DNA of 64,000 bases from Shewanella maritima (GCF_004295345.1 NZ_CP036200.1:496001-560000); one strand, 5' to 3'; positions 46,905 to 57,422 are shown, counted from the first letter of the stretch. The notes: generated from the sequence alone by a model not told the origin. Made by a program: numbers and translations.

Positions 46905-48082
46905 TTAAAGAAACTTAACCAGATACCAGTGGCGACGAAAACGCTCCATCACTAAACCCACCATCAGCCCAACTGCGGTATTAAACAGCAAACACGCCAT
47001 GGCTGTGGTGAAGATAACGGCAATACAATAAGGCTTACCATCGATAAAGCGACGCGACCAGGCAAGCTGAACGCCTGCGACAGCAAGTAATGCACCTAGC
47101 ACTGCCATAGGAATAAGCGATAGTGCAGTGGCAATGGTTTCCCCCAAAATGCGGCTATCGCTAAACAGGTTACACCGAAAATAGCGGGCGCAAGATAGGT
47201 GCGCGCGCCAAAGTGATGTTGCACCGCCAAGCCACCTGCCCCATGACACATGGCTACAGCGCCAAATGGTGCCAGCAACAAGTTTGCCCAGCCAGAACTT
47301 AATGCAAAGCGTTTAGCGCTGAGTTTGTCAGGGTTGTCTTCAGGGAATTTAGCTTTTGATAACGCTGAAATCGCAATTACCGCGTTGGTTAAGGTAAGTG
47401 CTAATTGTGGCAATGCAAGCAGCAGCGCCGCCCTGCTCCAATCAGATTGTTCTGGCCAGCTTAACTGCCAGCTTTGCTCTGCAGCAAATTGAAAATTAGG
47501 TAGCATTTGCGAGTTCATTTGCCAGATGATCCCCAGCAAAATCACCATAGGCATCATTAAAAATGGCAGCGGCGTAAAACGGCTAGCAAGCAACAAACAC
47601 AAGGCTGATACACCGATTAGCCACATTTCGCTGATCATCGCGCCGCCAATCCAAATCAGCTGCAGCCCTATAGCCAGTTGAATACCAATACTGATCGCTG
47701 GCGATATTTGTTTTGCTAGCCACTCAATTACGCCGCTATACGCCAACACTAACAAGGCGATACCCATGATCATGGCGCTAGCTTGTAACATGCCTGGAGA
47801 AAAACCTTCAGCAATCACAAGTGCAGAAATCACCTTCATTGGCTGCGTTGGTACCGGTCTTTTGTAAAAAAACGCACTAAAAAGAGCAAAGCAACCGAAG
47901 CCGAAAAAGATGCCTTGAGCAGAAAACTCGTTAAGCGCGATCAAGCCTAATATCAGTGGTAAAAAAGTCCCAAGATCAGCAAAAGCCCCGCCTAGCTCGC
48001 CAGACAGCTTATTAAATGATTGAAATGGGCTTGGTTGCCGAGTAGAAGCACTCTTAGCCACCGATGTACGCTCGTTTACCAC
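46905..48082 (-). pseudogene. Sulfate/molybdate transporter (MOT1-like), frameshifted
   Basis: A ten-or-more-helix permease of the MFS_MOT1 type (GELGGAFADLGTFLPLILGL; PTQPMKVISALVIAEG; AMCHGAGGLAVQHHFGARTY). The frame from 48082 reads normally to AIAAFWG, then drifts to a stop at 47096. The remainder (GETIATALSLIPMAVLGALL to the end at 46905) continues in the next frame. The break falls in a run of five G on the gene strand (C at 47141-47145); a sixth G would restore a 393-residue protein. Sequencing error, real mutation and slippage cannot be separated here. Confidence 0.85.
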
Positions 48083-48461
48083 AAATTTTGACCAAACTTA
48101 GTTATCACTCTTTAGTGGTAGAGGCAATTTGAGTGCCAATTTAGCAATCTAGATCTTCCTCACATTTTTTATGGTTATTAGGCGATTACCTGGTCAAAGT
48201 TGTCCACTTTCATTAACAACCCTGGGGACTGCGGGACAGTTTGACCATTAGTGAGCGCTAAATTTAGGACAAAGTAACCCATAGGGTAAAAATGAGCTGG
48301 TAGGAAAGATACTAAAGCTTAGAGTAGCGAGAGTTATAACGATGAGGCAGATGCGGTCGAAAACAAACCGAGTAATCCCAATCGATATAAACAAAAATAG
48401 CCTCAAAATTGAGGCTATTTAGTTGTATTAGTTTGGTAATAAAGCGAGGTTAACGGGCAAG
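48083..48461. other. Intergenic stretch between phoU and the transporter gene
   Basis: 379 bases. It holds the terminator at 48395-48420. No other feature was found. Confidence 0.4.
48395..48420. terminator. Intrinsic terminator after phoU
   Basis: Perfect 12-bp stem AAATAGCCTCAA-AA-TTGAGGCTATTT with an A tract on the left, so a T tract follows on the minus strand. Confidence 0.85.
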
Positions 48462-49172
48462 CTACTCGGCTACACCGCGCTCCATTTCTTCGTATGAGGT
48501 ATGACGAACGTCTTTACCTTTGACGTAATAAATAATGTACTCACAGATGTTTTTACAACGGTCACCTACACGCTCAACTGCGCGCGCTGCCCATAATACG
48601 TCAAGTACACCGGGAATTGAGCGAGGGTCTTCCATCATGTAAGTCATTAGCTGACGGATAATACCTTCGTATTCTTTATCTAGCTTGGCATCTTCTTTAT
48701 GCAGCTCTAGTGCTTTTTCTGCGTCCATACGCGCCAGCGCATCTAGGGTTGCATGAAGGCCACGTGTTGCATGACGGCCCATGCTTTCAATGCTAACCAG
48801 CAGTGGCTCTTGGCTTTTTGAGCGTTTCTCAACAGCCGCTTTTGCAATACGCACACACGCATCACCAATACGCTCTAAGTCGGTAATGGTTTTAGAGATG
48901 GTAATGATTAAACGTAAGTCGCTTGCTGCTGGCTGACGCTTAGCAATAATACGAGTACATTCTTCGTCAATTGCCACTTCCATACCGTTAACCTTGTGGT
49001 CGCCCTCGATAACTGCTTTTGCAAGCTCAGCATCTAAACCGGCTAATGCATCAAGTGCTTGTTCAAGTTGACGCTCAACTAGGCCCCCCATGGCCAACAC
49101 GCGGTTACGAATATCTTCAAGCTCAGTATTGAACTGTCCAGAGATATGCTTATTTGTATTTAAATTTTCCAT
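48462..49172 (-). CDS. phoU: PhoU, phosphate signalling regulator
   Basis: PhoU links the Pst transporter to the PhoR kinase and keeps the Pho regulon off when phosphate is plentiful. 236 residues, all-helical with two copies of the PhoU three-helix repeat; typical stretches [40 protein letters not shown] and [20 protein letters not shown] supply the metal-binding E-R-I-G-D / E-R-V-G-D motifs. Last gene of the pst operon. Confidence 0.95.
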   Translation of the reverse strand: MENLNTNKHISGQFNTELEDIRNRVLAMGGLVERQLEQALDALAGLDAELAKAVIEGDHKVNGMEVAIDEECTRIIAKRQPAASDLRLIITISKTITDLERIGDACVRIAKAAVEKRSKSQEPLLVSIESMGRHATRGLHATLDALARMDAEKALELHKEDAKLDKEYEGIIRQLMTYMMEDPRSIPGVLDVLWAARAVERVGDRCKNICEYIIYYVKGKDVRHTSYEEMERGVAE

Positions 49173-49274
49173 AAAATTTGTACCTTAAAACTGTGCTCAA
49201 TCGTTAATCTGGTTAATATCCTGCAGCTCTAAACTCCAGTGAAGTGTCTTCAATGGAGTGAGTATCTAACGCAA

Positions 49275-50093
49275 TTAACCGTAACGACCTGTAATGTAAT
49301 CTTCAGTTTTACGCTTTTGAGGCGTGGTAAAGATGGTGTTGGTGTCAGCATATTCAACCAACTCACCCATGTACATAAACGCGGTTTGATCCGATACACG
49401 CGCTGCCTGTTGCATGTTGTGAGTTACGATAACAACCGTGTATTTCTCTTTAAGATCAGAGATTAGCTCTTCAATCGTCAGCGTCGAGATTGGGTCAAGT
49501 GCTGATGTTGGTTCATCGAGCAATAGTACTTCTGGCTCAATGGCAATGGCACGTGCAATCACGAGACGTTGCTGCTGACCACCCGACAAACCAAATGCGT
49601 TGTCGTGTAGACGGTCTTTTACTTCATCCCAAATTGCAGCGCCGCGCAGTGAACGCTCTGCTGCTTCATCTAACTCACGACGGTTGTTCACACCTTGCAG
49701 GCGCAAACCATAAACCACATTCTCATAAATTGATTTAGGGAAAGGGTTTGGACGCTGAAACACCATACCTACGTTACGACGTAGGTTAGCCACATTGATG
49801 TTCTTGTCGTTAATGTTTTGACCGTGAAGCAAGATTTCACCATCAATCTTACAGCTATCAACTAGGTCGTTCATGCGGTTGATACAACGTAGTAGCGTTG
49901 ATTTACCACAACCAGATGGACCAATGAACGCAGTTACTTGCTTTTTAGGGATCTTCATCGACACGTCAAACAGTGCCTGTTTTTCACCATAACGTAGGTT
50001 AAGGTTGCGGATCTCTAATGCGGTATCCTGTGCTGGCAGGTTAGCCAGATCAACTGTTTCAGTTTGCATTGCAGTTCTATCTATCGAAATCAT
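49275..50093 (-). CDS. pstB: PstB, phosphate ABC transporter ATPase
   Basis: 272-residue ATPase powering high-affinity phosphate import. Walker [10 protein letters not shown], signature [16 protein letters not shown], Walker [13 protein letters not shown] and the switch His in VIVTHNM are intact. The ending [10 protein letters not shown] is characteristic of PstB. It follows pstA by 26 bases and precedes phoU by 102. Confidence 0.97.
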   Translation of the reverse strand: MISIDRTAMQTETVDLANLPAQDTALEIRNLNLRYGEKQALFDVSMKIPKKQVTAFIGPSGCGKSTLLRCINRMNDLVDSCKIDGEILLHGQNINDKNINVANLRRNVGMVFQRPNPFPKSIYENVVYGLRLQGVNNRRELDEAAERSLRGAAIWDEVKDRLHDNAFGLSGGQQQRLVIARAIAIEPEVLLLDEPTSALDPISTLTIEELISDLKEKYTVVIVTHNMQQAARVSDQTAFMYMGELVEYADTNTIFTTPQKRKTEDYITGRYG

Positions 50094-50119
50094 TTAATTT
50101 ATCCTCAGGATATCGCTAA

Positions 50120-51778
50120 TTAGTGTTCTAGCGAACGGAATTTTTCACGTAAATGGTTGCGCACGCTAATTGCGGTTAAGTTCAGCGCAACAATAACCGA
50201 AACAAGCAAGAATGATGTCGCATAAACTAGCGGTCTTGCTGCTTCAACGTTCGGGCTTTGGAAGCCTACGTCATAAATATGGAAACCAAGGTGCATGAAC
50301 TTACGCTCTAAGTGAACAAACGGGAAGTTCATATCAATTGGCAAAGTTGGTGCAAGCTTTACTACACCCACTAGCATGAGAGGCGCAACCTCACCTGCTG
50401 CACGCGCTACAGCCAGAATCAAACCTGTCATAATCGCAGGACTCGCCATTGGGATAACAATGCGCCATAGGGTTTCAGCTTTTGTAGCACCTAGTGCCAA
50501 GCTGCCTTGACGCACTGCACTAGGAATACGGCTTAGGCCTTCCTCGGTTGATACAATCACAACTGGCAATGTCAAAATGGCTAGAGTCAGTGCAGACCAA
50601 ATCACACCCGGTGAGCCAAAGGTTGGCGCCGGCAGTGCTTCTGGGTAGAACAATTGGTCAATTGAGCCACCAAGCATGTAGACGAAGAAACCAAGACCAA
50701 ATACACCGTAAACGATTGATGGTACACCCGCTAAGTTAATTACCGCGATACGGATCATCTTAGTGATTGGGCCTTTCTTAGCGTATTCGTGTAGGTAGAT
50801 TGCCGCGATAACACCAAATGGGGTAACGATTACCGCCATTAGCATCACCATGAATACGGTACCAAAGATAGCTGGGAATACCCCGCCCTCAGTGTTTGCT
50901 TCACGCGGGTCATCGTTAATAAAGCGGCCTAAGCCGACAAACCAGTGACCGACTTTACTTATAAAGCCCATACGGTTGACGTAGCTAACTTCAAGTACAG
51001 AATCTAGCTTGATGGTGACTTCTTCACCGCGCATGTCGCGGATAACCACTGCGTCACGCGCAGCTTGGTCGCGCAGATCAAACAGTTGCTTTTCTAGTAC
51101 CAGATAATCATCGTTAAGCTTTTTCGCTTGTGCTGCAAAGTCTGCTTTAGCAGCATCAGTTAACTTACCGTCTAGTTCGAACTTACGCTCTTTAAGACGC
51201 AGACGCTCTAAGTCATAGTTAATTGAGCCAATGTCACTCTTTTGCAGCGTTAGAGCCTGGTCAGATAAATCAACCGCGCGCTCGATGTGATCATGCAGCG
51301 GCTGCTCAATATTCGACTCGTTAAGGTCTAAACGTTTGCCATCTTCAATTAGCGCAACTGGATAACCGTAAAAGTTACCGTTTTTAGTACGCTCTACCTT
51401 GGCGATGCCTTCAGGCTTAGCACGGCTAACGATGTCTGTTTCTAAAATCCAACGGAAATCTAGGCCAACAAACTCACGGTTACCTGTTTTTACTAGGTAA
51501 CGGTTAACAAACTCACCCGGATGCTCGTTAAACTTGTGACCAGCTGCAATTAAGCGCTCAGTTGGTACTTGCTCACGGTCATAAACTTCACCGATTAGGG
51601 TGCTTTTTACGCCATTGCTATCTTCTAATTCCCACTGGTATACATCAGCCGGCCAGAAGTAACTTAAACCACGTGATGCAATTAGCAGTAATAAGCCAAT
51701 GACGGCAATCAAACTGATACTAACCGCACCACCAGTCATCCAAATCCATGGGGATCCTGATTTAAACCACTTACCCAT
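50120..51778 (-). CDS. pstA: PstA, phosphate ABC transporter permease (long form)
   Basis: 552-residue inner-membrane permease. N-terminal membrane helix (about 13-35), a long extracytoplasmic insertion (about 40-285, partly coiled coil: LKERKFELDGKLTDAAKADF), then the usual permease core with about five helices and the EAA-like loop GSLALGATKAETLWRIVIPM. Ordinary PstA is about 290 residues, so roughly 250 are extra; this form is found in Shewanella/Vibrio-type operons. AGAGG precedes the ATG. Confidence 0.93.
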   Translation of the reverse strand: MGKWFKSGSPWIWMTGGAVSISLIAVIGLLLLIASRGLSYFWPADVYQWELEDSNGVKSTLIGEVYDREQVPTERLIAAGHKFNEHPGEFVNRYLVKTGNREFVGLDFRWILETDIVSRAKPEGIAKVERTKNGNFYGYPVALIEDGKRLDLNESNIEQPLHDHIERAVDLSDQALTLQKSDIGSINYDLERLRLKERKFELDGKLTDAAKADFAAQAKKLNDDYLVLEKQLFDLRDQAARDAVVIRDMRGEEVTIKLDSVLEVSYVNRMGFISKVGHWFVGLGRFINDDPREANTEGGVFPAIFGTVFMVMLMAVIVTPFGVIAAIYLHEYAKKGPITKMIRIAVINLAGVPSIVYGVFGLGFFVYMLGGSIDQLFYPEALPAPTFGSPGVIWSALTLAILTLPVVIVSTEEGLSRIPSAVRQGSLALGATKAETLWRIVIPMASPAIMTGLILAVARAAGEVAPLMLVGVVKLAPTLPIDMNFPFVHLERKFMHLGFHIYDVGFQSPNVEAARPLVYATSFLLVSVIVALNLTAISVRNHLREKFRSLEH

Positions 51779-51836
51779 TGTATAAACCTCTCAAGACCAA
51801 TGGCGAAATGTTAATGTGTAATCTCATTTTCTTATC

Positions 51837-54092
51837 CTAAAGTGAGCTGTAACGGTCACGTAGACGCTGACGTACAACCTCAGCAATGGTGTTGAAGAAG
51901 AAAGTAAATACGAACAGCACGAATGCCGCGAGGAACAGCACGCGGTAGTGCGAGCTACCAATAGCCGATTCAGGCATTTCAACAGCAATGTTTGCAGCCA
52001 ACGTACGCATACCTTCAAACACACTCCACTCAAGGATGGCGGTGTTACCGGTTGCCATCAGTACAATCATGGTTTCACCTACTGCGCGGCCAAGTCCCAT
52101 CATCACTGCCGAGAAGATACCTGGGCTTGCTGTTAGCAGTACCACACGTGTTAGGGTTTGCCAGTTAGTTGCGCCAAGTGCCAAGCTACCATTTGATAAA
52201 TGGCGTGGTACCGAGAAAATCGCATCTTCAGCAATCGAGAAAATCGTTGGAATAACCGCAAAGCCCATCGCAATACCCACAACTAACGCGTTACGTTGGT
52301 CAAAGGTAATACCTAAATCGTTGGTGATGAACTGACGGGTATCACCATCAAATAGCCATAGCTCAACGCTTGGGCTAATGGTAAATGAGAACCAACCGAT
52401 GAATGCGATTACAGGAACTAGCATTAGCTCTTGATACGTTTCAGGTAAACGCTGCTTCCAAGAGTCCGGCATGCTATACCAGGCAAATGCCGTAAGTAGA
52501 ATTGAGAACGGCAGCATCACCAGCAAGATAGCAATACCCGGTAGGTGATCTTCAATTAACGGTGCTAACCAAAGACCTGCTAAGAAACCTAGAATTACCG
52601 TTGGCAGTGCTTCCATGATTTCAATCGTTGGTTTAACTACATTACGTACTGCTGGGCTCATAAAGTAAGCCGTGTAAATTGCACCAGCAATGGCTAGTGG
52701 CACAGCAAATAGCATGGCGTACATCGCTGCCTTCATGGTACCGAACGCCAGTGGCATTAAGCTGAGTTTAGCTTCAAAGTCGTCAGAGCCAGAAGTTGAC
52801 TGCCATACATATTGCGGCTCTGGGTAACCTTCGTACCACACTTTTTGCCACAATGCGCTCCAAGATACTTCAGGGTGGGTGTTATCCACCGCAAATAAAT
52901 GCAGCTTGTTACCAGCATCAACCACTAAACCATTTGAGCGAGGGCTAAAGCCCATTGCTTTAGCACCGGCAATGTTAAAGCGCTCTTCAAGTAAATTACG
53001 CTCACTGGTGGTGTAAAGCAGGGTTAAGTCGCCTTCATCACTTAGCACAGCAAAGCTCTTACGGTAAAACTCAGTCGTCATCACGCTAACTGGCTTAACA
53101 CCTTCAAAGTCGCGGATTTTTTGGTAAAGACGACCTTTTTCACTATTTACCTGGAAGTATTGACTGATGTAGCCACTGTCATAACTCACGAGGATTGAGC
53201 TTGCACCAGGCAGTAAATCAAGGCCGCTCACCTTGGCGTTGCCTTCTTTCACGTCCAATACTTGCAGAAGTTCGATTTCATCGGCGTAACGAATGTCGTA
53301 AATAAAGATTTTATTATTGGTCGACATCATTAGCTGACGATGATCTGGCGTCATGGTTACCTGACTAACTGATTCAGGCGCATCAGCAATTACAGCTTCA
53401 ACGGCAACCCACTCGACTTCTTCAGTCATCATGTTCTCTTCGCCTTCTTGACGGTTCAAACGCCATTGGCCTGAATCATCTTGATAAGCAAAGCTCATCA
53501 TGTCGTCGCTGTAATCGAAAATCAGATTGTGGATACCACCATCAGGGTTAACCACAAATGGCTCGCTGCCTAGTAGCTGACGTATCTTAGGAGTGATAAC
53601 ACGTTGGTTGTCCGGGTAGGTTACGCCAAACTCAATCCCTATGACTTGCACTTCACCGTTGCTTAAACCCAGTGCAAAACGTTGTTCAGCTGGCTCAGAA
53701 GCTGCGCTGCTGGTTACAGTTACACCTGGCGCTAACTCTGGCTCGTGTGAGCTAATTAGCTGTTTGGTAGTAGCTGAGTAAAAATTAACAACACCGCTAG
53801 TTGAAACACGATAAAGCACTTCATTTTGCTCATCGCTACCAACCATTAACGCTGTAGACTCATCCTTGCTCAATTCAATCTGAGTTACGGGTGTAACACT
53901 GGCGCCATCGAAGATGGGCTTAATCACATAAAGCAGGTAGAAGAAGATCAATAAAAGCGCCACAAATACCATTGTGCCGCCGATTGTTACTCCAATTTGT
54001 GCTGCTTTATCCTTAATTGCTCTGCGACTTGAATAACCATCTATCAATAGATTGTTTTTCGCCGAACCAGGCTGTGTTACCTGACTTTCCAT
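51837..54092 (-). CDS. pstC: PstC, phosphate ABC transporter permease (long form)
   Basis: 751 residues. One membrane helix (about 35-58), a large extracytoplasmic domain (about 65-420) that looks like a beta-propeller of WD40-like blades (IFIYDIRYADEIELLQVLDV; LLPGASSILVSYDSGYISQY), then the permease core (about 450-750) with GSLALGATNWQTLTRVVLLT. Normal PstC is about 320 residues. First gene of the operon, 150-180 bases after a Pho box. No pstS is present in the operon. Confidence 0.92.
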   Translation of the reverse strand: MESQVTQPGSAKNNLLIDGYSSRRAIKDKAAQIGVTIGGTMVFVALLLIFFYLLYVIKPIFDGASVTPVTQIELSKDESTALMVGSDEQNEVLYRVSTSGVVNFYSATTKQLISSHEPELAPGVTVTSSAASEPAEQRFALGLSNGEVQVIGIEFGVTYPDNQRVITPKIRQLLGSEPFVVNPDGGIHNLIFDYSDDMMSFAYQDDSGQWRLNRQEGEENMMTEEVEWVAVEAVIADAPESVSQVTMTPDHRQLMMSTNNKIFIYDIRYADEIELLQVLDVKEGNAKVSGLDLLPGASSILVSYDSGYISQYFQVNSEKGRLYQKIRDFEGVKPVSVMTTEFYRKSFAVLSDEGDLTLLYTTSERNLLEERFNIAGAKAMGFSPRSNGLVVDAGNKLHLFAVDNTHPEVSWSALWQKVWYEGYPEPQYVWQSTSGSDDFEAKLSLMPLAFGTMKAAMYAMLFAVPLAIAGAIYTAYFMSPAVRNVVKPTIEIMEALPTVILGFLAGLWLAPLIEDHLPGIAILLVMLPFSILLTAFAWYSMPDSWKQRLPETYQELMLVPVIAFIGWFSFTISPSVELWLFDGDTRQFITNDLGITFDQRNALVVGIAMGFAVIPTIFSIAEDAIFSVPRHLSNGSLALGATNWQTLTRVVLLTASPGIFSAVMMGLGRAVGETMIVLMATGNTAILEWSVFEGMRTLAANIAVEMPESAIGSSHYRVLFLAAFVLFVFTFFFNTIAEVVRQRLRDRYSSL

Positions 54093-54236
54093 TAAGAACC
54101 TCTAATTAATATTCGTTTGCACTGTCGCTATTCGTGTGAACTAAGCGCTTTGAAACTTAACTTTACTGTGTTACCAATAACTATTTATGACAATGAGTTA
54201 TCGCGTTATCGGTAGACACGATTTTAAGTGGCGAGA

Positions 54237-54270
54237 ATTATATGACGCAAAGATGACAGTATTGTTACAA
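54237..54270 (-). promoter_or_regulatory. Pho box and -10 box of pstC
   Basis: On the minus strand TTGTAACAATACTGTCAT (54270-54253) fits two 7-base PhoB half-sites with a 4-base gap. A perfect TATAAT (54242-54237) lies 10 bases after it, the canonical PhoB-dependent spacing. A third half-like GCGTCAT (54248-54242) overlaps the spacer. Confidence 0.82.
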
Positions 54271-54302
54271 ACAATGAAATATTGGCAAAGGATGAATAGA
54301 AT

Positions 54303-54800
54303 ATGATGCGATACCTAATCACACTGCAAGCCCCTGATAGAAAAGGATTAGTTGAACAGATTGCCAATTTAATTAGTCGCCATAACGGCAACTGGCTAGA
54401 CTCAGAAATGCGTCACATTGAAGGCTTCTTTGCAGCAATATTACAAATCGAAGTGCCAGCGGAGCATATTGACGACCTCATTGAAGGCCTAGAATGTATA
54501 GAAGGTTTGTCGTTTACCCACGCAAAAGCACAGAAAGTAAGCGAGCCAGATCACACTTTACGCTATCAACTTGTGGCTAATGACCGCCCGGGCATCGTGC
54601 TGCAAATCTCTAATCAGCTCAATAGCATAGGGATTAATATCGAAAAGTTCAGCAGTCAATTTGAGTCGGCAAGTCACACAGGTATTCCCCTATTTAAGGC
54701 AAGCTTTGGTATTAGTAGCGCCAAAGCGCTTGATGAAGAACAAATCGAGCAGGCCTTATATACTCTAGGTGATGATGTGCTGCTGGATAAATTGAGTTAA
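54303..54800 (+). CDS. ACT-domain protein of the GcvR family
   Basis: 165 residues with two ACT domains: LITLQAPDRKGLVEQIANLI (about 5-24) and YQLVANDRPGIVLQISNQLN (about 83-102). GcvR in E. coli binds glycine and restrains the gcv activator GcvA, so a role in amino-acid-responsive control is likely; other GcvR-like proteins have different partners. AAGGA upstream. It diverges from pstC, sharing a 210-base gap. Confidence 0.82.
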   Translation: MMRYLITLQAPDRKGLVEQIANLISRHNGNWLDSEMRHIEGFFAAILQIEVPAEHIDDLIEGLECIEGLSFTHAKAQKVSEPDHTLRYQLVANDRPGIVLQISNQLNSIGINIEKFSSQFESASHTGIPLFKASFGISSAKALDEEQIEQALYTLGDDVLLDKLS

Positions 54801-54839
54801 GGCGCTTTACTCTCATTGCGCACATTTTGCTATTTATAG

Positions 54840-54867
54840 AATCGACTGCCCTTGCAGTCGATTTTTC
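54840..54867 (+). terminator. Intrinsic terminator after the ACT-domain gene
   Basis: ATCGACTGC-CCTT-GCAGTCGAT followed by TTTT. A second hairpin AATCGCC/GGCGATT lies at 54882-54898. Confidence 0.85.
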
Positions 54868-55009
54868 GTTTTTACGCTCTCAATCGCCTCCGGCGATTAA
54901 AATACGAACAATCAAGTTTATTAGCAGATTACCTCTATCTGAATTACTAATGCTGTTCCTTGTCTATCAGTGCTATCATTCTGGCAAAATATAAAAACTG
55001 GAACGCAAA

Positions 55010-55828
55010 ATGTTAGGCACACTATCCAAACTAAAAACCAGCTTAGATGAGCAAAATGAAGTGCAATATCAACTGCCTGTTGGTGATGAGCTACTTGCAC
55101 TTAACCCGTATATTGGCAAAAGCCTTACCTTAAAACACACGGGCAATATTTATTGTTGTAGCTGCGGCAAGAAAACCAAGAAAAGTTACTCCCAGGGCCA
55201 CTGTTATGTATGCATGCAAAAACTCGCCAGCTGCGATATGTGCATAATGAAGCCTGAAACTTGCCATTATGATCAAGGTACCTGCCGCGAGCCTGAGTGG
55301 GCGCAAGACCACTGTTTTGTGCCACACTATGTGTATCTGTCAAACACCTCAGGCATCAAAGTCGGTATTACCCGCCATAGCCAAATCCCAACCCGCTGGA
55401 TTGACCAAGGCGCAACACAAGGTCTACCGATTTTTAAGGTCTCAACCCGTAAATTATCTGGTCTTATCGAGATTGAACTCGCCAAGTTCATCAATGATAA
55501 AACCCACTGGCAAGCCATGCTTAAAGGCCATAATGATGATGTTGATTTGGTCGCAAAAGCTACGGAGTTAATTCCGTTAATTGAAGATAAACTGCAAGCA
55601 CTAGCCGCGGAACATGGCGATATGCAAATTGAACGTTTAGATGAGAACATTCAAGCCATTGCTTACCCTATCAGCGAGTTCCCAACCAAGGTGAAATCTC
55701 ACAATTTTGATAAAGTACCAGAAGTTACGGGGATATTAAAAGGTATTAAAGGTCAGTACCTTATCTTTGATACTGGCGTAATTAACATCCGTAAGTTCGG
55801 CTCATACGAGGTTGAAGTTAATCCGTGA
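55010..55828 (+). CDS. DUF2797 family protein
   Basis: 272 residues. A zinc-ribbon-like cluster (CCSCGKKT, CYVCMQKLASCDMCIMKPE) and then HYVYLSNTSGIKVGITRHSQ, which resembles the start of a GIY-YIG fold, with RWIDQGA following. DUF2797 members have unknown function; a nucleic-acid role is plausible from the ribbon and the YVYL/GI.VGIT pattern (inference). A strong terminator follows. Confidence 0.85.
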   Translation: MLGTLSKLKTSLDEQNEVQYQLPVGDELLALNPYIGKSLTLKHTGNIYCCSCGKKTKKSYSQGHCYVCMQKLASCDMCIMKPETCHYDQGTCREPEWAQDHCFVPHYVYLSNTSGIKVGITRHSQIPTRWIDQGATQGLPIFKVSTRKLSGLIEIELAKFINDKTHWQAMLKGHNDDVDLVAKATELIPLIEDKLQALAAEHGDMQIERLDENIQAIAYPISEFPTKVKSHNFDKVPEVTGILKGIKGQYLIFDTGVINIRKFGSYEVEVNP

Positions 55829-55860
55829 TTTTGCGAAGCGCTTTATCGCATGAATAAATT

Positions 55861-55888
55861 AAAAAAGACGCCTATTGGCGTCTTTTTT
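55861..55888. terminator. Bidirectional intrinsic terminator
   Basis: AAAAAAGACGCC-TATT-GGCGTCTTTTTT, a 12-bp perfect stem serving the DUF2797 gene (+) and the DUF4136 gene (-). Confidence 0.92.
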
Positions 55889-55918
55889 GATTGAATACTT
55901 GCTTATCCCAAACTCAAG

Positions 55919-56536
55919 CTAAACTTCACTCTTTGGCAGTGAGTTGAGCATCATTCGTGCTAGTTCATCGAAACGCTGCTCTCGCTTTTCAATCTCAGTT
56001 CCTGGCTGGGTAAAGCCTTGGGCAAGAACTCGCCAAACAACTTCATTGGTTTGTGGGTGAAAAAATGCCACAAACACTGAGCCTTTTTCAAACTTCTTAT
56101 CGATTCCCTGAGTATTTAATCCTGCGACTAATCCAGCACGTTTTAGAATTTCAGCGTCAGACATTTCAGATTCAAGTGCGATAGCAAAGCCAACATACAA
56201 ACTCGCTGGATTGCTGACTTGCCCCTCGCCAGCTGCAAAACGATACCCTTTTTCCTCTAACTCCGCCTTAAAAGAGCGACGCATATGTCTTTGTAATTCG
56301 CCCACTTCTTGCGGGTTATGGGTATGGATTCTGTTTACATCTGGATGCCAAGCAAGGTTTTGACCGTGCTGCTGAATAAAATCCTGATCACCAGAAACAA
56401 CAACTGTTACACGGCTTGTTGGAGAATTATCAACAATTTCCGGCTGGCTAGTACAAGCCCCTAATGTTAACGCCAAGGCTATCGTTATTGCTGTTGTCTT
56501 AGCTTTAGCCACACATTTATCAAAGCGGTTTTGCAT
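55919..56536 (-). CDS. DUF4136 family lipoprotein
   Basis: 205 residues with a lipoprotein signal (ALALTLGAC). The DUF4136 pattern is seen in FKAELEEKGYRFA, YVGFAIALES and GSVFVAFFHPQTNEVVWRV. Family members are periplasmic-facing lipoproteins of unknown function. The gap upstream (56537-56784) shows no clear promoter. Confidence 0.72.
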   Translation of the reverse strand: MQNRFDKCVAKAKTTAITIALALTLGACTSQPEIVDNSPTSRVTVVVSGDQDFIQQHGQNLAWHPDVNRIHTHNPQEVGELQRHMRRSFKAELEEKGYRFAAGEGQVSNPASLYVGFAIALESEMSDAEILKRAGLVAGLNTQGIDKKFEKGSVFVAFFHPQTNEVVWRVLAQGFTQPGTEIEKREQRFDELARMMLNSLPKSEV

Positions 56537-56784
56537 CGACCAACACTCCCTTCACACTCGTTAGGTATAGAAACAAATAGATACTTTTTACAAAGTACGC
56601 TGAAGCTGAACCAATAGCAAATTGATAAACATTAATATGATTATAAAGTTAGCGTACGATTTAACTCAGCTCCGTTTTAGTGAAACTCACTCACCTTAGC
56701 CATGCCACTCTGTTTTATCAAACCAATGACGTTTACAATGACTCGCTATCAACAAACTTATAATAAACGGGTGAGACTCTATCA

Positions 56785-57384
56785 ATGGAACTGATCGCAG
56801 CCATTGCGCTGTTTGCATTTTCTTCAGGTATTACACCAGGTCCCAATAACATTATGCTAATGACCTCAGGGCTCAATTTTGGCATTAAGCGCAGCATGCC
56901 GCATATGCTAGGGATCTGCCTTGGTTTTCCAGCTATGGTATTAGCAGTGGGTTTAGGCTTAAGCGCAGTATTTGCTAGCTACCCTATCATTCACTCAATC
57001 ATTAAAGTTGTCGGTATTGCTTACTTGCTCTACCTTGCATGGCTTATCGCCAACAGCAGTAGCAAAATGGAAGGCAAGCAAACAGCCAAACCCTTTAGTT
57101 TTGTTCAAGCAGCGGCGTTTCAGTGGGTAAACCCTAAAGGTTGGATTATGGCGGTCGGCGCTATAGCAACCTTTACCAATATCGAACAAGCTCTGCAACC
57201 GCAAGTGGTGCTTATCGCCAGTGTGTTTTTTAGCGTTGCCCTGCCTTGCGCTGTTGTTTGGCTTGGCTTTGGGGTTGCACTCAAGCGTTTGTTAACCGAG
57301 CCTCGCCACCAGCGGATATTTAATATTTCCATGGCGCTCTTGTTAGTTGCCTCGATTATCCCTATGGTGTTACCCGCCAATTAA
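56785..57384 (+). CDS. LysE-family amino-acid exporter
   Basis: 199 residues, about six membrane helices, with the family's GITPGPNNIMLMTSGLNFG start and AFQWVNPKGWIMAVGAIATF. Members export amino acids such as homoserine, threonine or lysine; the substrate is not evident. The DUF1415 gene follows by 38 bases, possibly cotranscribed. Confidence 0.88.
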   Translation: MELIAAIALFAFSSGITPGPNNIMLMTSGLNFGIKRSMPHMLGICLGFPAMVLAVGLGLSAVFASYPIIHSIIKVVGIAYLLYLAWLIANSSSKMEGKQTAKPFSFVQAAAFQWVNPKGWIMAVGAIATFTNIEQALQPQVVLIASVFFSVALPCAVVWLGFGVALKRLLTEPRHQRIFNISMALLLVASIIPMVLPAN

Positions 57385-57422
57385 CCCAAAGCTTATTGCT
57401 GCAAATTTGTAGAGAGTTGTAT

